DNA of 64,000 bases from NCBI GenBank assembly GCA_964433905.1, contig CAYSSM010000001.1, forward strand, positions 66,458-130,457. Reading direction: 5' to 3'. The stretch comes from CAYSSM01 sp964433905. Lineage in GTDB: Bacteria > Patescibacteriota > UBA1384 > UBA12157 > JAENIV01. The notes under the pieces were generated by a model, which was not told where the DNA came from, searched no databases, and saw only the letters and a list, made by a program, of their open reading frames with translations. This document shows, one piece after another, positions 14,932 to 23,816 of the stretch (position 1 is its first letter; each line of letters starts with the position of its first letter). A program made the translations under genes and the position numbers.

Positions 14932-15733
14932 GTGTCATGGTGGCGAAAAGTTCATTTTTTCTTACCAATGACAGGATTAAACTTCTTAAAAAGGGAACTC
15001 TCAATTGGCTATGATACTGACTAATAGCCTTTTCCTTGAGTTTCAAATCATCATCGGAAAGTAAGAGTCTTTTCCATTGTTTATCATTTGTAACTACATC
15101 GACAGGTGGCAATAAAAATAAATTTGGACGATATTTTTTAGGTTGAGGGTAGCGATAATCATGAATTAAATATTTGTAAGCTGTAACTTTACTGTTATTT
15201 TTAATAACTTTTTCAACAATTTGGCCGGTTACTGAATGGTCGGGATGGATATCTAAAGGATGGGGATAAGCAATATAATTTGGCTCAAAATCGTCAATTT
15301 GATCTTTAAATAGCTTGTCTAATAATACTTCATCTTTCCCTCTTAATTTTCCGTCAGGCAAGTCTAAAAAGACTAAATTGTCGTTTTTTACTCCGAGGAT
15401 ACTAGTTGCTTTTCTAAATTCTTCATATCTTTTGACTTCTTTGCCCTGTTTATTACCGTCGGTCACCAAGATGATTTTCACAATTGCTTCGCGTTTAGTT
15501 GCTTCAATAATATAACCACCAACACCGATGGTTTCATCGTCAGGATGAGGAGAAAACACCAATAATTTGTCCCCCTTTTGAGGAACATTAATATTATCCA
15601 GCAAATAAATAGCAGATTGCGGTAAAACATGGTTAAAACTGGCATAAATAAAGCTTGGAACAAAAAATAAACTTAAAACAATAACGACTATTTGAATTTT
15701 GCGATTTAAAAATAATTTCTTTACTTTACTCAT
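14921..15733 (-). CDS. PIG-L (LmbE-like) family deacetylase, membrane-anchored
   Basis: The protein has an N-terminal hydrophobic helix, then VFSPHPDDETIGVGGYI (zinc-binding PHPDDE) and YPHPLDIHPDHS (HPDH), the two diagnostic motifs of zinc N-deacetylases acting on GlcNAc-linked substrates. The sugar substrate cannot be told; an extracytoplasmic or envelope role is suggested by the anchor. The ATG at 15733 (MSKVKK) overlaps map by 8 bp and is preferred over the ATG at 15754. Its place between map and infA is not part of the classical spc/alpha order. Confidence 0.87.
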   Translation of the reverse strand: MSKVKKLFLNRKIQIVVIVLSLFFVPSFIYASFNHVLPQSAIYLLDNINVPQKGDKLLVFSPHPDDETIGVGGYIIEATKREAIVKIILVTDGNKQGKEVKRYEEFRKATSILGVKNDNLVFLDLPDGKLRGKDEVLLDKLFKDQIDDFEPNYIAYPHPLDIHPDHSVTGQIVEKVIKNNSKVTAYKYLIHDYRYPQPKKYRPNLFLLPPVDVVTNDKQWKRLLLSDDDLKLKEKAISQYHSQLRVPFLRSLILSLVRKNELFATMTLDE

Positions 15734-16472
15734 GGGTAAGAATTTCAACGCCATCTTTTGTTACTGCGATTGTATGTTCAAAATGAGCCGATAAGGAATT
15801 GTCGATTGTTACAACAGTCCAGCCATCGTTAAGTATCTTTACTTTCCAATCGCCAGCTGAGACCATTGGTTCGATGGCCAATGTCATCCCCTCTTTTAAA
15901 ACCGGTCCTGTTTTTCTTTTGCCAAAATTTAATATTGATGGTGGTTCTTGTAAATTTGTACCAATGCCATGTCCAGCCAAATCCCGGATAATACTGTAAT
16001 TTGCGCCTTCAATAATTGATTGAATACAATTTTGAATATCACCTAAATAAACTCCGGGTTTAATTTTTGATATGCCTTCGTGAAGCGATTCTTTGGTAAT
16101 TTTTAGCAATTGTTTTTTTTTAAAATCAATTTTACCGATAGCCACGGTGGCAGCGGTGTCGGTGTGATATGATTTCCATAATATTCCAATATCAAGACCC
16201 AAAAGATCGCCCTCGCGCAAGATTCTGTTCGATGGTATGCCATGGACGACCTCATTGTTAACTGAAGTGCAAATTGTCGCCGGATAACCATGATGACCTA
16301 AAAAAGATGATTTAGCACCGGATTTCTTAATTTCTTCTGTTGCGATGTTGTCAAGTTCTTTGGTAGTTGTTCCGGGTTTTGAAGCAACAGTTAGTATATT
16401 TAAAATATGAGCGGCAATTTTACCACCTTCCTTCATAATTTGAATCTCTTTTTCTGTTTTAATCGAAATCAT
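15726..16472 (-). CDS. map: Methionine aminopeptidase type I
   Basis: Removes the N-terminal methionine from nascent proteins. The 248 residues hold the metal-binding set: D in GLDIGILWKSYHTDTAAT, H in DLAGHGIGTNLQEPP, E in LAIEPMVSAG and the final E in SAHFEHTIAVT. It follows adk as in the classical spc operon, but the gap holds two copies of a repeat that abut its ATG. The downstream deacetylase start overlaps its 3' end. Confidence 0.96.
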   Translation of the reverse strand: MISIKTEKEIQIMKEGGKIAAHILNILTVASKPGTTTKELDNIATEEIKKSGAKSSFLGHHGYPATICTSVNNEVVHGIPSNRILREGDLLGLDIGILWKSYHTDTAATVAIGKIDFKKKQLLKITKESLHEGISKIKPGVYLGDIQNCIQSIIEGANYSIIRDLAGHGIGTNLQEPPSILNFGKRKTGPVLKEGMTLAIEPMVSAGDWKVKILNDGWTVVTIDNSLSAHFEHTIAVTKDGVEILTHE

Positions 16473-16592
16473 AAGTATAAATCCATGGTTAACACCATAT
16501 GGTCTCGGTCACAGTTCCATATATCTTTCAAAAAATAGTTTTTAATTTATATTAACGCCCTGCGGTCTCTGTCACAAGGGGATTTACAAATA
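16473..16592 (-). repeat. Start-codon-abutting hairpin repeat, copy 2 (double core)
   Basis: The map-proximal end is the same as before rpmJ (GGATTTATACTT then ATG), and the distal end TTTGTAAATCCCC also matches. Between them are two degenerate cores, roughly TTGTGACAGAGACCGCAGGG (about 16580-16560) and CTGTGACCGAGACCATATGG (about 16514-16495), instead of one. The stretch fills nearly the whole 125-bp gap between adk and map. Confidence 0.55.
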
Positions 16593-16597
16593 TGAAT

Positions 16598-17245
16598 TTA
16601 TGTGGTTACTTTTTGGATATTTTCCCAAACTTTTTCGATCGAAGGATTGCCATCGACATTAATTAGTGTCCCTTTGTTTTTAAAAAAACTAATTAAGGGT
16701 AATGTTTGTTGGTTATAAACATCAATTCTTTTTGTCAAAACAGCGAATTGGTCTTCAACGCGCACAACAAGATTGCCGCCACACCGATCACACTTGGTTA
16801 TTCCATTTTTGTTCGGATCTTCAAAAACTGTTTGACACTTGTCACACACTCTCCTTGTTTGCATCCTCAAAACCAACAATTTAGCATCGACAACCAAATT
16901 GATTACTTTAACATTGTTAATATGTTTTTTCGAAAGAATTTTTTCTAAATGCTCAGCCTGGGCGATAGTTCTTGGGTATCCGTCAAAGACAACCCCGTGG
17001 TCAATTTCGAGTTCATCTACTTTTTTTGCAACAAATTTTTGTACCAATTCCTCTGAAATTAACTTGCCTTTACCTTCATCCCAAACCTTTTTAAATTCTA
17101 AACCTAAGGCAGTGTTCAGCTCTGCTTCCCGGCGCATTAAATCTCCGGTACCAAAATAAACATAATCAAGTTTATCGGCCAATTTACGGGCTTGCGTACC
17201 TTTCCCTGAACCAGGCGGTCCTAATATTATATAATTTTTTAGCAT
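16598..17245 (-). CDS. adk: Adenylate kinase
   Basis: Interconverts ATP + AMP and 2 ADP. P-loop GPPGSGKGT at 9-17, AMP-binding FGTGDLMRRE and FDGYPRTIAQAEHL, and a zinc-type LID with CDKC ... CDRC (about 128-150). At 215 residues it is the long-LID bacterial form. It is separated from secY by an inserted four-gene envelope cassette. Confidence 0.97.
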   Translation of the reverse strand: MLKNYIILGPPGSGKGTQARKLADKLDYVYFGTGDLMRREAELNTALGLEFKKVWDEGKGKLISEELVQKFVAKKVDELEIDHGVVFDGYPRTIAQAEHLEKILSKKHINNVKVINLVVDAKLLVLRMQTRRVCDKCQTVFEDPNKNGITKCDRCGGNLVVRVEDQFAVLTKRIDVYNQQTLPLISFFKNKGTLINVDGNPSIEKVWENIQKVTT

Positions 17246-17260
17246 AATTTACTCAGAAGT

Positions 17261-17872
17261 TTACGGTGAGGCTGTTGAAGAAGCAATTGGTGAAGGACTA
17301 ACCACCGCAGAAGGTGACACATCAACATTTTCTTTTACTGCATCTATTAGCCAGATATTATTTTCTAATATGGTTTTAACTATTCTATTAGTTGGATTGT
17401 TGGGATAATTTAATACAATCTTTGACTCAACCGTAGATTCGTCAATTTGTTTCGAGGAAGAAATTTGAAAGTCTACCGGTTTTTCCTTAACGGATAAGAA
17501 TTGGTTAAGCTGAAGTAAAATATTGGAATAAAATTCACCTTTTTCGTCTTTATAGGTAGCCAATTTGGCTTGAGCAGAAATGGTCAACAAGTCTTTAGCT
17601 TTACTTCCTTGGATTTTTCCTTCTTCAGTTGAAGAAGAATTACTCCAAAAATCTAAAAAACTTGTTACTACTTTTTCGGATTTTGTTTTCCATTCGGCTT
17701 CGGTAATATTAATATCAGGGCTGGAAGTTACTGCCGAACCGTTAACGATATAGGTTTTATAATACCAAAAACTGCCACCAATTGTCAAAGCGATAATGAC
17801 AGCAATCACGAACCATTTTACAACATTACCTTCTGAAGGAATTGGAGACTGGTTATAAGAATTTTGATCCAT
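17261..17872 (-). CDS. Membrane-anchored extracytoplasmic protein, unknown
   Basis: About 203 residues from the ATG at 17872, which has GAGG just upstream (an ATG at 17884 lacks one). A short cytoplasmic N-terminus is followed by one transmembrane helix (VVKWFVIAVIIALTIGGSFW), then an extracytoplasmic domain of about 150 residues and a Ser/Pro-rich end (PSAVVSPSPIASSTASP). No motif is recognised, but the fold region resembles small NTF2-like or lipoprotein-type domains in hydropathy only. It is the last of four envelope genes between secY and adk. Confidence 0.7.
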   Translation of the reverse strand: MDQNSYNQSPIPSEGNVVKWFVIAVIIALTIGGSFWYYKTYIVNGSAVTSSPDINITEAEWKTKSEKVVTSFLDFWSNSSSTEEGKIQGSKAKDLLTISAQAKLATYKDEKGEFYSNILLQLNQFLSVKEKPVDFQISSSKQIDESTVESKIVLNYPNNPTNRIVKTILENNIWLIDAVKENVDVSPSAVVSPSPIASSTASP

Positions 17873-17888
17873 TATACCTCGCAAAAAA

Positions 17889-18572
17889 TTACTGGGCTGG
17901 AATTATCATCTCAATTACCCAAATACCTTTATCGCCCTTCGTGATTGGCTGAATCAATTTTATTAAATATTTGCCATTTTCATTTTCAGCAATAACTTCG
18001 GCTTTGCCGCTATTAGTATCTTTGCTTTTTTGAGTATATGTATCTGTGATTTTCAAGCCGTATACATTTGGACCGTCGGCTCGAGCCGTATCTTCAGGAC
18101 TTAAACGAAATTGATTTTTGCCAGTTTCGACAGCCGTTTGCAAGGTAGTCGATTTGCTGTTGTCTATTGTATAAGCAACTTGACCATTTCTTGGAATAAT
18201 TAAAACTTGCCCGGCTTGCACTTTATCTTTATCGGTGATACCATTGGCGGCTGATAAATCTGTCAATGTCGTACCGTTTTTTTGAGCAATAGCAAAAAGT
18301 GTTTCGCCTTGCTGAATGGTGTAAGTATCTGTCGGATGTGACGGTCTTTCATTTGCTGAAGTAGCCTTTGTCACAGTTGAATTATTATCGTTCAAAGGCG
18401 AACCAGAAAGCACGCCAGTTGAAGAACTATCAGCTGTTTTTGTTTCAGCTGGCACCTTAGTTTCATCATTTTTTGTTGTGCGGCCATTAAAAAATAAAAA
18501 TGTCGTACTTGCCGCCAGCAAGGCTACTAAAAAAACTAAGCTATAAAGCAATAATCTTGTTTGTTTAGCCAT
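17889..18572 (-). CDS. LysM-domain protein, membrane-anchored
   Basis: One N-terminal transmembrane helix (LLLYSLVFLVALLAASTTFLF), a Ser/Thr-rich linker, then a LysM peptidoglycan-binding motif (YTIQQGETLFAIAQKNGTTL ... AGQVLIIPRNG, about 95-140) and a unique C-terminal domain of about 90 residues. The ATG at 18572 has GGGGG upstream and avoids overlap with the previous gene; the ATG at 18596 would overlap it. It probably binds the cell wall from the membrane side. It stands between the beta-propeller gene and the anchored protein at 17261. Confidence 0.85.
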   Translation of the reverse strand: MAKQTRLLLYSLVFLVALLAASTTFLFFNGRTTKNDETKVPAETKTADSSSTGVLSGSPLNDNNSTVTKATSANERPSHPTDTYTIQQGETLFAIAQKNGTTLTDLSAANGITDKDKVQAGQVLIIPRNGQVAYTIDNSKSTTLQTAVETGKNQFRLSPEDTARADGPNVYGLKITDTYTQKSKDTNSGKAEVIAENENGKYLIKLIQPITKGDKGIWVIEMIIPAQ

Positions 18573-18586
18573 TTTTACCCCCAATA

Positions 18587-19555
18587 TTATTGCCAACCCA
18601 AGACTTGATTGCCTTTTTGGATTGGTTTTATTAAATCTTTATCTAATCGAACGATGTAAATTTGCCCTGTTGTATTATTATCGACTTTATCTTTGTATTG
18701 GGCAGCAATATATGCTAAATTATTGTTCTTTAAATATACGAAATTTGCGATTCCACCACTTATTTCAGCAATTTCTTTTTCATTTTGGCCGTTTGTATCA
18801 ATTTCGATTATTTTGGAAGATTTACCATTAAACGATCTTGTTGAAAGAATTATTTTATTGTTCGTAGATGAGATCCAATCAATTATCTTATTTTCGTAGA
18901 TTTTAATTTGCGATTTTTCCTTATCGACAAGATCGATTCTATTTAATTCGGCATTATTACCAGACATAACCGAATATAAAATAGCATCTCCCTGTATATT
19001 CCAAGCAAAACTATTTATTTCCGTCTCGGAATTAGTCAAATTCCGGCGATTTTCTCCCGAAAGACTTTCAGTATATAATGTATAACCGTAGTTTTCTTCC
19101 AAATTAGAAAACTTAATATAAGCAATGGTTTTTCCATCTGGCGAAACGAGCCATTTTAGAGGTAACACAAACTCTTTTCTTATGGATTTAATTTGAGCAT
19201 TATATAAATCAATGCTTATCAATTCACCTGAAGTTGCGCTTTTATCTTTTGCTACTATTGCCAAAACTTGATTAGACTGGCTAACCAAGTTTGACAAAGA
19301 TATGATTTTTTTATTTTCATCAAAATCGGTAAAAACTTTTTTCCTGGCATCCCCATCAGTTTGCCATATTTCAAACGCGCTACCTTTATTAGTATAGGTT
19401 AAAATTTCTGCAATTTCAGCGGTTTTTAAGGTCTTACTTTCACTAACACTTATTTCTTTAGATGTCTGTTTGTCTAAGTAATTAATATTTATATACCAAG
19501 ACAATCCTCCAATTACCGCCAGAAATAAAATAACAGTAATGATTTTTTGGGCCAT
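18587..19555 (-). CDS. TolB-like beta-propeller protein, membrane-anchored
   Basis: 322 residues with an N-terminal transmembrane helix (about 4-24). The rest has repeating blade-like segments, the clearest being WLVSPDGKTIAYIKFS and SFAWNIQGDAILYSVMSG, typical of WD40-like PD40/TolB propellers. Probable extracytoplasmic protein-interaction scaffold; no enzyme motif. No Pal or Tol genes are nearby, so a Tol-Pal role is not implied. Confidence 0.72.
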   Translation of the reverse strand: MAQKIITVILFLAVIGGLSWYININYLDKQTSKEISVSESKTLKTAEIAEILTYTNKGSAFEIWQTDGDARKKVFTDFDENKKIISLSNLVSQSNQVLAIVAKDKSATSGELISIDLYNAQIKSIRKEFVLPLKWLVSPDGKTIAYIKFSNLEENYGYTLYTESLSGENRRNLTNSETEINSFAWNIQGDAILYSVMSGNNAELNRIDLVDKEKSQIKIYENKIIDWISSTNNKIILSTRSFNGKSSKIIEIDTNGQNEKEIAEISGGIANFVYLKNNNLAYIAAQYKDKVDNNTTGQIYIVRLDKDLIKPIQKGNQVLGWQ

Positions 19556-19652
19556 ACATATTCACTAATCTTGGTTACAATTACATCAAAACAAAGTAAG
19601 ACCTTTAGTTGTTACTTTTAACCATAACTTATTGCCAGAAACATGACTAAGC

Positions 19653-19967
19653 TTATACCTCTGGTGATGTGGTAGCAGAAGGTGATACCGATGGTGACGC
19701 AGACGGTGATGTCGATGGTGAAGCTGACGGAGAGGCGGATTTAGCTGGCGATGGACTTACGCTAGATTTTACCGTTGGTGATTTGGTCACACTCGCGGTT
19801 GGTGACGGTGAAGTAGTGGGAGTCGACTTTTTGGAAAAGTTGGTGTAATAATACACACCACCTGCTACCAAGATAACTATCACCAAAATGATTAATAGCC
19901 ATTTTAGTGATCCGCCGCTTTGTGGAGCGGCTGTTGGTGCCGGCATTCCGGGTTGAGGTTGATTCAT
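19653..19967 (-). CDS. Small anchored protein with Ser/Pro/Thr repeat stalk
   Basis: 104 residues: a Pro-rich N-terminus, one transmembrane helix (LKWLLIILVIVILVAGGVYYY) and a low-complexity SPSA/SPSP tail of about 55 residues. Strong AAGGAGG precedes the ATG and a promoter lies at 19987-20014. The tail could span the wall or be glycosylated; this is inference. First gene of the envelope cassette. Confidence 0.72.
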   Translation of the reverse strand: MNQPQPGMPAPTAAPQSGGSLKWLLIILVIVILVAGGVYYYTNFSKKSTPTTSPSPTASVTKSPTVKSSVSPSPAKSASPSASPSTSPSASPSVSPSATTSPEV

Positions 19968-19986
19968 AAAACCCTCCTTATATATT

Positions 19987-20014
19987 ATTATAGATGATTA
20001 GATGATAGGATCAA
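19987..20014 (-). promoter_or_regulatory. Promoter of the envelope cassette
   Basis: TTGATC (20014-20009), a 16-bp spacer and an exact TATAAT (19992-19987), about 20 bp before the gene at 19967. It gives the cassette inserted between secY and adk its own start. Confidence 0.55.
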
Positions 20015-20109
20015 TAGGGAATCGCCTATTTACCCGTTTATGTTTGTTCTAACCACCTTTTTATTAATATGTATCGTACTGACGCAATTAGTAGCTGTGC
20101 CTGTAACTA

Positions 20110-20299
20110 GCTTTAATAATTCTCGTAGGATCGCATTAACAACTGTGCCTGTATTTGTCTCATTGTTTCTATTATATTTTGCCGAAGCAAAATTCGGAAA
20201 TAGAAACAATATTTTTCAATAATTAACACTTGGCTTTAATAATTCTCGTAGGATCGCATTAACAACTGTGCCTGTATTTGTCTCATTGTTTCTATTATA
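20110..20299. repeat. 67-bp direct repeat: duplicated secY 3' end
   Basis: Positions 20110-20176 and 20233-20299 are identical over 67 bp, 123 bp apart. The second copy is the end of secY (stop at 20236-20238); the first lies outside the gene. A more diverged third copy of the same coding stretch can be read around 20073-20109 (LQAQLLIA in the secY frame). Between the perfect copies, ATTGTTTCTAT (20163-20173) and ATAGAAACAAT (about 20201-20211) form an inverted repeat around CCGAA/TTCGG. Confidence 0.85.
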
Positions 20300-21510
20300 A
20301 CAGAAACCATAATTAAAATACCAGTGCCACCAATTACTAAAGTATTTATCTTAGTAATTGCCTGGATAATAAACGGCAAAACAGCAATAACTCCAAGGAA
20401 TAAGGCACCGGTAAGATTAATTCGAGAGATAATTCTTGCCAGATAAGATGAAGTTTCCCCTCCGGGTCTGACACCAGGGATAAAACCGCCTTGTTTTTGC
20501 AGATTTTCTGAGATTTGATTGGGTTTTAAAACAATCCCAGTATAAAAGAAGGTGAACAAGATAACTAATATAAAGTAGAAAATTCCATAAAACAAATTGT
20601 TATTAAACAAATTAGCAACCCATGTAGAAGCGGAAGCGAGCCACTCTGAACGAGCCTGAGTCAAGACTTTAGCCGCTACCCCAGGAAAGATCATGATCGA
20701 CATGGCAAAGATAATTGGGATGACCCCAGCGGTATTTACTCTGATTGGAAGATAAGAGTCAACTCCGCCGTACGATTTCATGCCGCGAATGCGCCTGGCG
20801 TATGATACGGGTATTTGGCGCCGACCCTCATTAACAATAATAATTAAAATAACTACAGCAATAGCAATGAGCCCAAATAAGGCTAGACTAATAATTTTAG
20901 TCGTATCCATAACTGCCAGCGTATTTCTTACTTGGGCAGGTACACTGGCAATTATTCCTAAGGCAATAATCAACGAGATACCGTTACCGATGCCATTTTC
21001 AGAAATTAATTCTCCAATCCACATCAGCAAGATCGTGCCGGCGGTAATCGAAAGTAACATTACCGCTAATTGGAGCGGCGTCCATGAAAACAATATCCCT
21101 TGACTTTTAAGCAAAGTTAACATGCTAAAAGATTGGATCAGTGCTAACGGCACGGTGATAATTCTCGTCCAGTAATTAATTTTTTTCTGACCTGATTCAC
21201 CTTCCTTTCGAAGTTCTTCCAATGAAGGAATCACCATGGTCAAAAGCTGAACAATAATCGTGGCGGTAATATACGGTCCGACACCCATCATAATAATCGA
21301 AAAATTTTCCATCGAACCGCCGGAAAACATATTTAATAAACCAAAAATTTGGTTTCTCGAGAAAAAAGTTCTCAAAGCTTCAATATCAACACCGGGCAGA
21401 GGAATATGAGCTAAAACTCTCGTAATAACCATTAGACTAATAGTATAGAGAATCTTTTTTCTTAGATCAGGCAGGGTAAAAACTTGATTAATTGTTTGCC
21501 AAATACGCAT
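20236..21510 (-). CDS. secY: Preprotein translocase subunit SecY
   Basis: Channel-forming subunit of the Sec translocon; 424 residues, ten hydrophobic segments. Family landmarks are FLLNMFSGG-like plug segment, PYITATIIVQLL, GISLIIALGIIA and the cytoplasmic loop RRIPVSYARR/YLPIRVNTAGVIPIIFA. The C-terminal 20 residues (MRQIQAQLLMRSYENY end) are encoded in the duplicated 67-bp segment. It has its own promoter (21557-21584) and is followed by an envelope cassette rather than adk. Confidence 0.97.
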   Translation of the reverse strand: MRIWQTINQVFTLPDLRKKILYTISLMVITRVLAHIPLPGVDIEALRTFFSRNQIFGLLNMFSGGSMENFSIIMMGVGPYITATIIVQLLTMVIPSLEELRKEGESGQKKINYWTRIITVPLALIQSFSMLTLLKSQGILFSWTPLQLAVMLLSITAGTILLMWIGELISENGIGNGISLIIALGIIASVPAQVRNTLAVMDTTKIISLALFGLIAIAVVILIIIVNEGRRQIPVSYARRIRGMKSYGGVDSYLPIRVNTAGVIPIIFAMSIMIFPGVAAKVLTQARSEWLASASTWVANLFNNNLFYGIFYFILVILFTFFYTGIVLKPNQISENLQKQGGFIPGVRPGGETSSYLARIISRINLTGALFLGVIAVLPFIIQAITKINTLVIGGTGILIMVSVIIETMRQIQAQLLMRSYENY

Positions 21511-21556
21511 AAAATATCATTTAACTTAAAATATAAACCTTTATGGGTTCTATTTT

Positions 21557-21584
21557 ATTCTATCATTTGAGTCGAATTAGTCAA
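21557..21584 (-). promoter_or_regulatory. Promoter of secY
   Basis: TTGACT (21584-21579), a 16-bp spacer and TAGAAT (21562-21557) in the 106-bp gap between rplO and secY. Predicted 5' leader is about 40 nt. Confidence 0.55.
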
Positions 21585-21616
21585 CTAAGCAGATTGTTTA
21601 TAAGAACCTGCTGTTA

Positions 21617-22063
21617 TCAACGAAGACTTTTCTTTTTTACGAGTTTTATTTTTTCAATTTTCGCATCGCGTATTTTTTTAACTAACGAGATCTCCCTAAA
21701 AATATAGTTTTTGGTTGGCTTTATGTCGGTTACAATCTTTACTGCCAAAGTCTTATTTTTAATTAATCCTTTTTCGAAAAGAGCTTTTATGTCAATCTTA
21801 CTACCTGGTTTAAATTTACTTTCAATAACGGAAATTTTAATTATTTCCGGTTTTTGCTGACGGCTGGCAAAGCCTTTTTTCTTGGGCGATCTTTGAATTA
21901 ACGCCATCTGCCCACCTTCAAATCGACGGGGAATATTATAACCAGAACGCGATTTTTGGCCTTTAGTTCCACGACCAGAGGTTTTACCTCGGCCACTACC
22001 CAAACCACGACCTACGCGTTTATTTTGCGTGATAGTTGTTTTTATCTTTTCATTTAGTTTCAT
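21617..22063 (-). CDS. rplO: Ribosomal protein uL15
   Basis: [20 protein letters not shown] and [22 protein letters not shown] mark the glycine-rich N-terminal arm of L15. The ATG at 22063 has AAGGA six bases upstream and overlaps the rpsE stop by 14 bp; upstream ATGs (22069, 22105) fit less well. It follows rpsE directly: rpmD (uL30), normally between them, is absent. Confidence 0.95.
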   Translation of the reverse strand: MKLNEKIKTTITQNKRVGRGLGSGRGKTSGRGTKGQKSRSGYNIPRRFEGGQMALIQRSPKKKGFASRQQKPEIIKISVIESKFKPGSKIDIKALFEKGLIKNKTLAVKIVTDIKPTKNYIFREISLVKKIRDAKIEKIKLVKKKSLR

Positions 22064-22559
22064 TTTCATCCTTTTTGAGTGCTGACAATTTTTTAAAAGC
22101 TTCAATCACCGCAATACTGTTGTTGATTTTATTGGCAGTACCCAATATTTTTCCGACAATATTTCTGATCCCTGCCAGTTCACAAACAACTCTAACGGCG
22201 CCGCCAGCAATAATCGATGTGCCAGGCCTCGCCGGTTTTAAAATGATATGAGCAGCACCGATTTTTATTTCAATCTTATACGGTATAGTTTCGTTAGTGA
22301 TAGGCACATCAATCATGTTTTTTTGCGCCACACGGGTCGCTTTAGTGACAGCATTAGCCACTTCAGTTGCTTTTCCAACGCCAATTCCCACGCGACCAGC
22401 TCGATTACCAATAATCACTAATACCCTGAATCTGATTCTTTTTCCACCGCGAACAGTACGCGAAATTCTGTCTACCTGTAAAACTTTTTTTTCGTTTTCA
22501 GTTGAGCCTTCTTCTCCGCCTCCAACTTTGTTGTAACGATTAGTATTTTGATATGTCAT
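22050..22559 (-). CDS. rpsE: Ribosomal protein uS5
   Basis: 169 residues with the double-stranded-RNA-binding-like N-domain ([20 protein letters not shown]), [21 protein letters not shown] and the C-domain ([35 protein letters not shown]). S5 acts in decoding accuracy and mRNA unwinding. Confidence 0.97.
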   Translation of the reverse strand: MTYQNTNRYNKVGGGEEGSTENEKKVLQVDRISRTVRGGKRIRFRVLVIIGNRAGRVGIGVGKATEVANAVTKATRVAQKNMIDVPITNETIPYKIEIKIGAAHIILKPARPGTSIIAGGAVRVVCELAGIRNIVGKILGTANKINNSIAVIEAFKKLSALKKDENETK

Positions 22560-22862
22560 TTAAAACTCCAAACCAGCTTTTCTTAAATCTTCAGCTATTT
22601 TTTGTACTCTGCCATGATATTGATAACCGCTGCGGTCAAAAACAATTTTCTTTATATTTTTTTTGAGTAATTTTTGAGTCAGTTCTTGAGCTGGATCTTT
22701 AGATTTTAAAGTCGATGCCGAAGCGATCGTCATACCTTTACTATCATCGATTACCTGTAAATAAAGGTTGTTGTTTGAACGAAAAACCGACAACCTCGGC
22801 CGCACGGTTATACCAGTTAATTTCCCTCTAATTCTTTTTTTACGATTGATTCTATTATCCAT
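22560..22862 (-). CDS. rplR: Ribosomal protein uL18
   Basis: 5S rRNA-binding protein of about 100 residues: RKKRIRGKLTGITVRPRLSVFRSN, YLQVIDD, FDRSGYQYHGRVQKIAEDLRKAGLEF. The ATG at 22862 has GAGG upstream; an ATG four codons earlier (22874) overlaps rplF and has none. Confidence 0.96.
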   Translation of the reverse strand: MDNRINRKKRIRGKLTGITVRPRLSVFRSNNNLYLQVIDDSKGMTIASASTLKSKDPAQELTQKLLKKNIKKIVFDRSGYQYHGRVQKIAEDLRKAGLEF

Positions 22863-22870
22863 TTTTTTCC

Positions 22871-23425
22871 TCATTGGGCGGTGCCCAAGGCTGCTTTGGC
22901 AGCTTTACCAGGCTTTCTTCTTGGTATTTCGTCAATATATTTTATGCCTTTGCCCTTGTACGGTTCAACCGGACGGACGCGACGAATATTCGCTGCAGCT
23001 TGACCAACTTTTTGATTATCAATTCCTGAAACGGTAATAATGTTTTTTTCAACTTTAAATTCAATACCTTCGGGAGCAACTTGCTCAACCGTATGTGAAA
23101 AACCTACATTCAAAATCAGTTTATTTCCTTGGACTTCAGCACGGTAACCTACGCCTTTAAACTCTAACTTTTTTTGAAAGCCGATGCTTACGCCAGTTAC
23201 AATATTAAATATCAACTTTCTAAATAGTCCATGGAGCGCTTTAGAAAACTTGTCATTTCTTGCTCTACTGACTGCGATTTCTAAACCTTCGATTTTTACA
23301 GCGACATTCTTGGGAAATTTTAAAGACAGCTCGCCCAAGGGACCCTTGGCCCTTACTTCATCGTTATTTATTGTAACTTGAGTATTCTCCGGAATGATAA
23401 TTTTTCTTTGACCAATTTTTGACAT
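22871..23425 (-). CDS. rplF: Ribosomal protein uL6
   Basis: 184 residues, two repeated L6 domains: MSKIGQRKIIIPENTQVTIN at the start and RVRPVEPYKGKGIKYIDEIPRRKPGK near the end. It lies near the GTPase-factor binding site of the 50S subunit. Confidence 0.97.
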   Translation of the reverse strand: MSKIGQRKIIIPENTQVTINNDEVRAKGPLGELSLKFPKNVAVKIEGLEIAVSRARNDKFSKALHGLFRKLIFNIVTGVSIGFQKKLEFKGVGYRAEVQGNKLILNVGFSHTVEQVAPEGIEFKVEKNIITVSGIDNQKVGQAAANIRRVRPVEPYKGKGIKYIDEIPRRKPGKAAKAALGTAQ

Positions 23426-23803
23426 TTAATTTACCTCGGCAATAACTTCCCCGCCCAAGCCTTTTTTTCTGGCATCTTCGCCATTCATCAGACCTTGAGA
23501 GGTAGAAATAATAATAATTCCTCGCGACCCTTTCAAAAGCGGAATACGGCTTGATGTGGCATAATATCTTCGGCCGGGTCGACTTATTCTTCTTATACCA
23601 TTTAATTTGTTAATATCTCGAAGTTTAATCTCAATATATGTAAATTTATCAATTTTATTTTCCTTAAAATCGTCAACATAACCGTGTTCCTTTAAAATAG
23701 AAAGTATTCCCATTTTTAATTTTGAAAATTGGACGGTCAGTTTTTTCTGATCGGCATTTTTGGCATTTAATATATTAGTAAACATTTGAGCGATTGGATC
23801 CAA
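23426..23803 (-). CDS. rpsH: Ribosomal protein uS8
   Basis: 125 residues: MDPIAQMFTNILNA, FKENKIDKFTYIEIKL, ISRPGRRYYATSSRIP and GIIIISTSQGLMNGEDARKKGLGGEVIAEV. The start is TTG at 23803 with AAAGGAG five bases upstream. In other bacteria S8 represses the spc operon by binding the rplE region. Confidence 0.97.
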   Translation of the reverse strand: MDPIAQMFTNILNAKNADQKKLTVQFSKLKMGILSILKEHGYVDDFKENKIDKFTYIEIKLRDINKLNGIRRISRPGRRYYATSSRIPLLKGSRGIIIISTSQGLMNGEDARKKGLGGEVIAEVN

Positions 23804-23816
23804 GATTACTCCTTTC

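Noticed and set aside
20040..20222. 60-residue + strand ORF downstream of secY
   Set aside because: It is the reverse strand of the duplicated secY tail; its internal repeats mirror the DNA repeat, and it has no Shine-Dalgarno or promoter.
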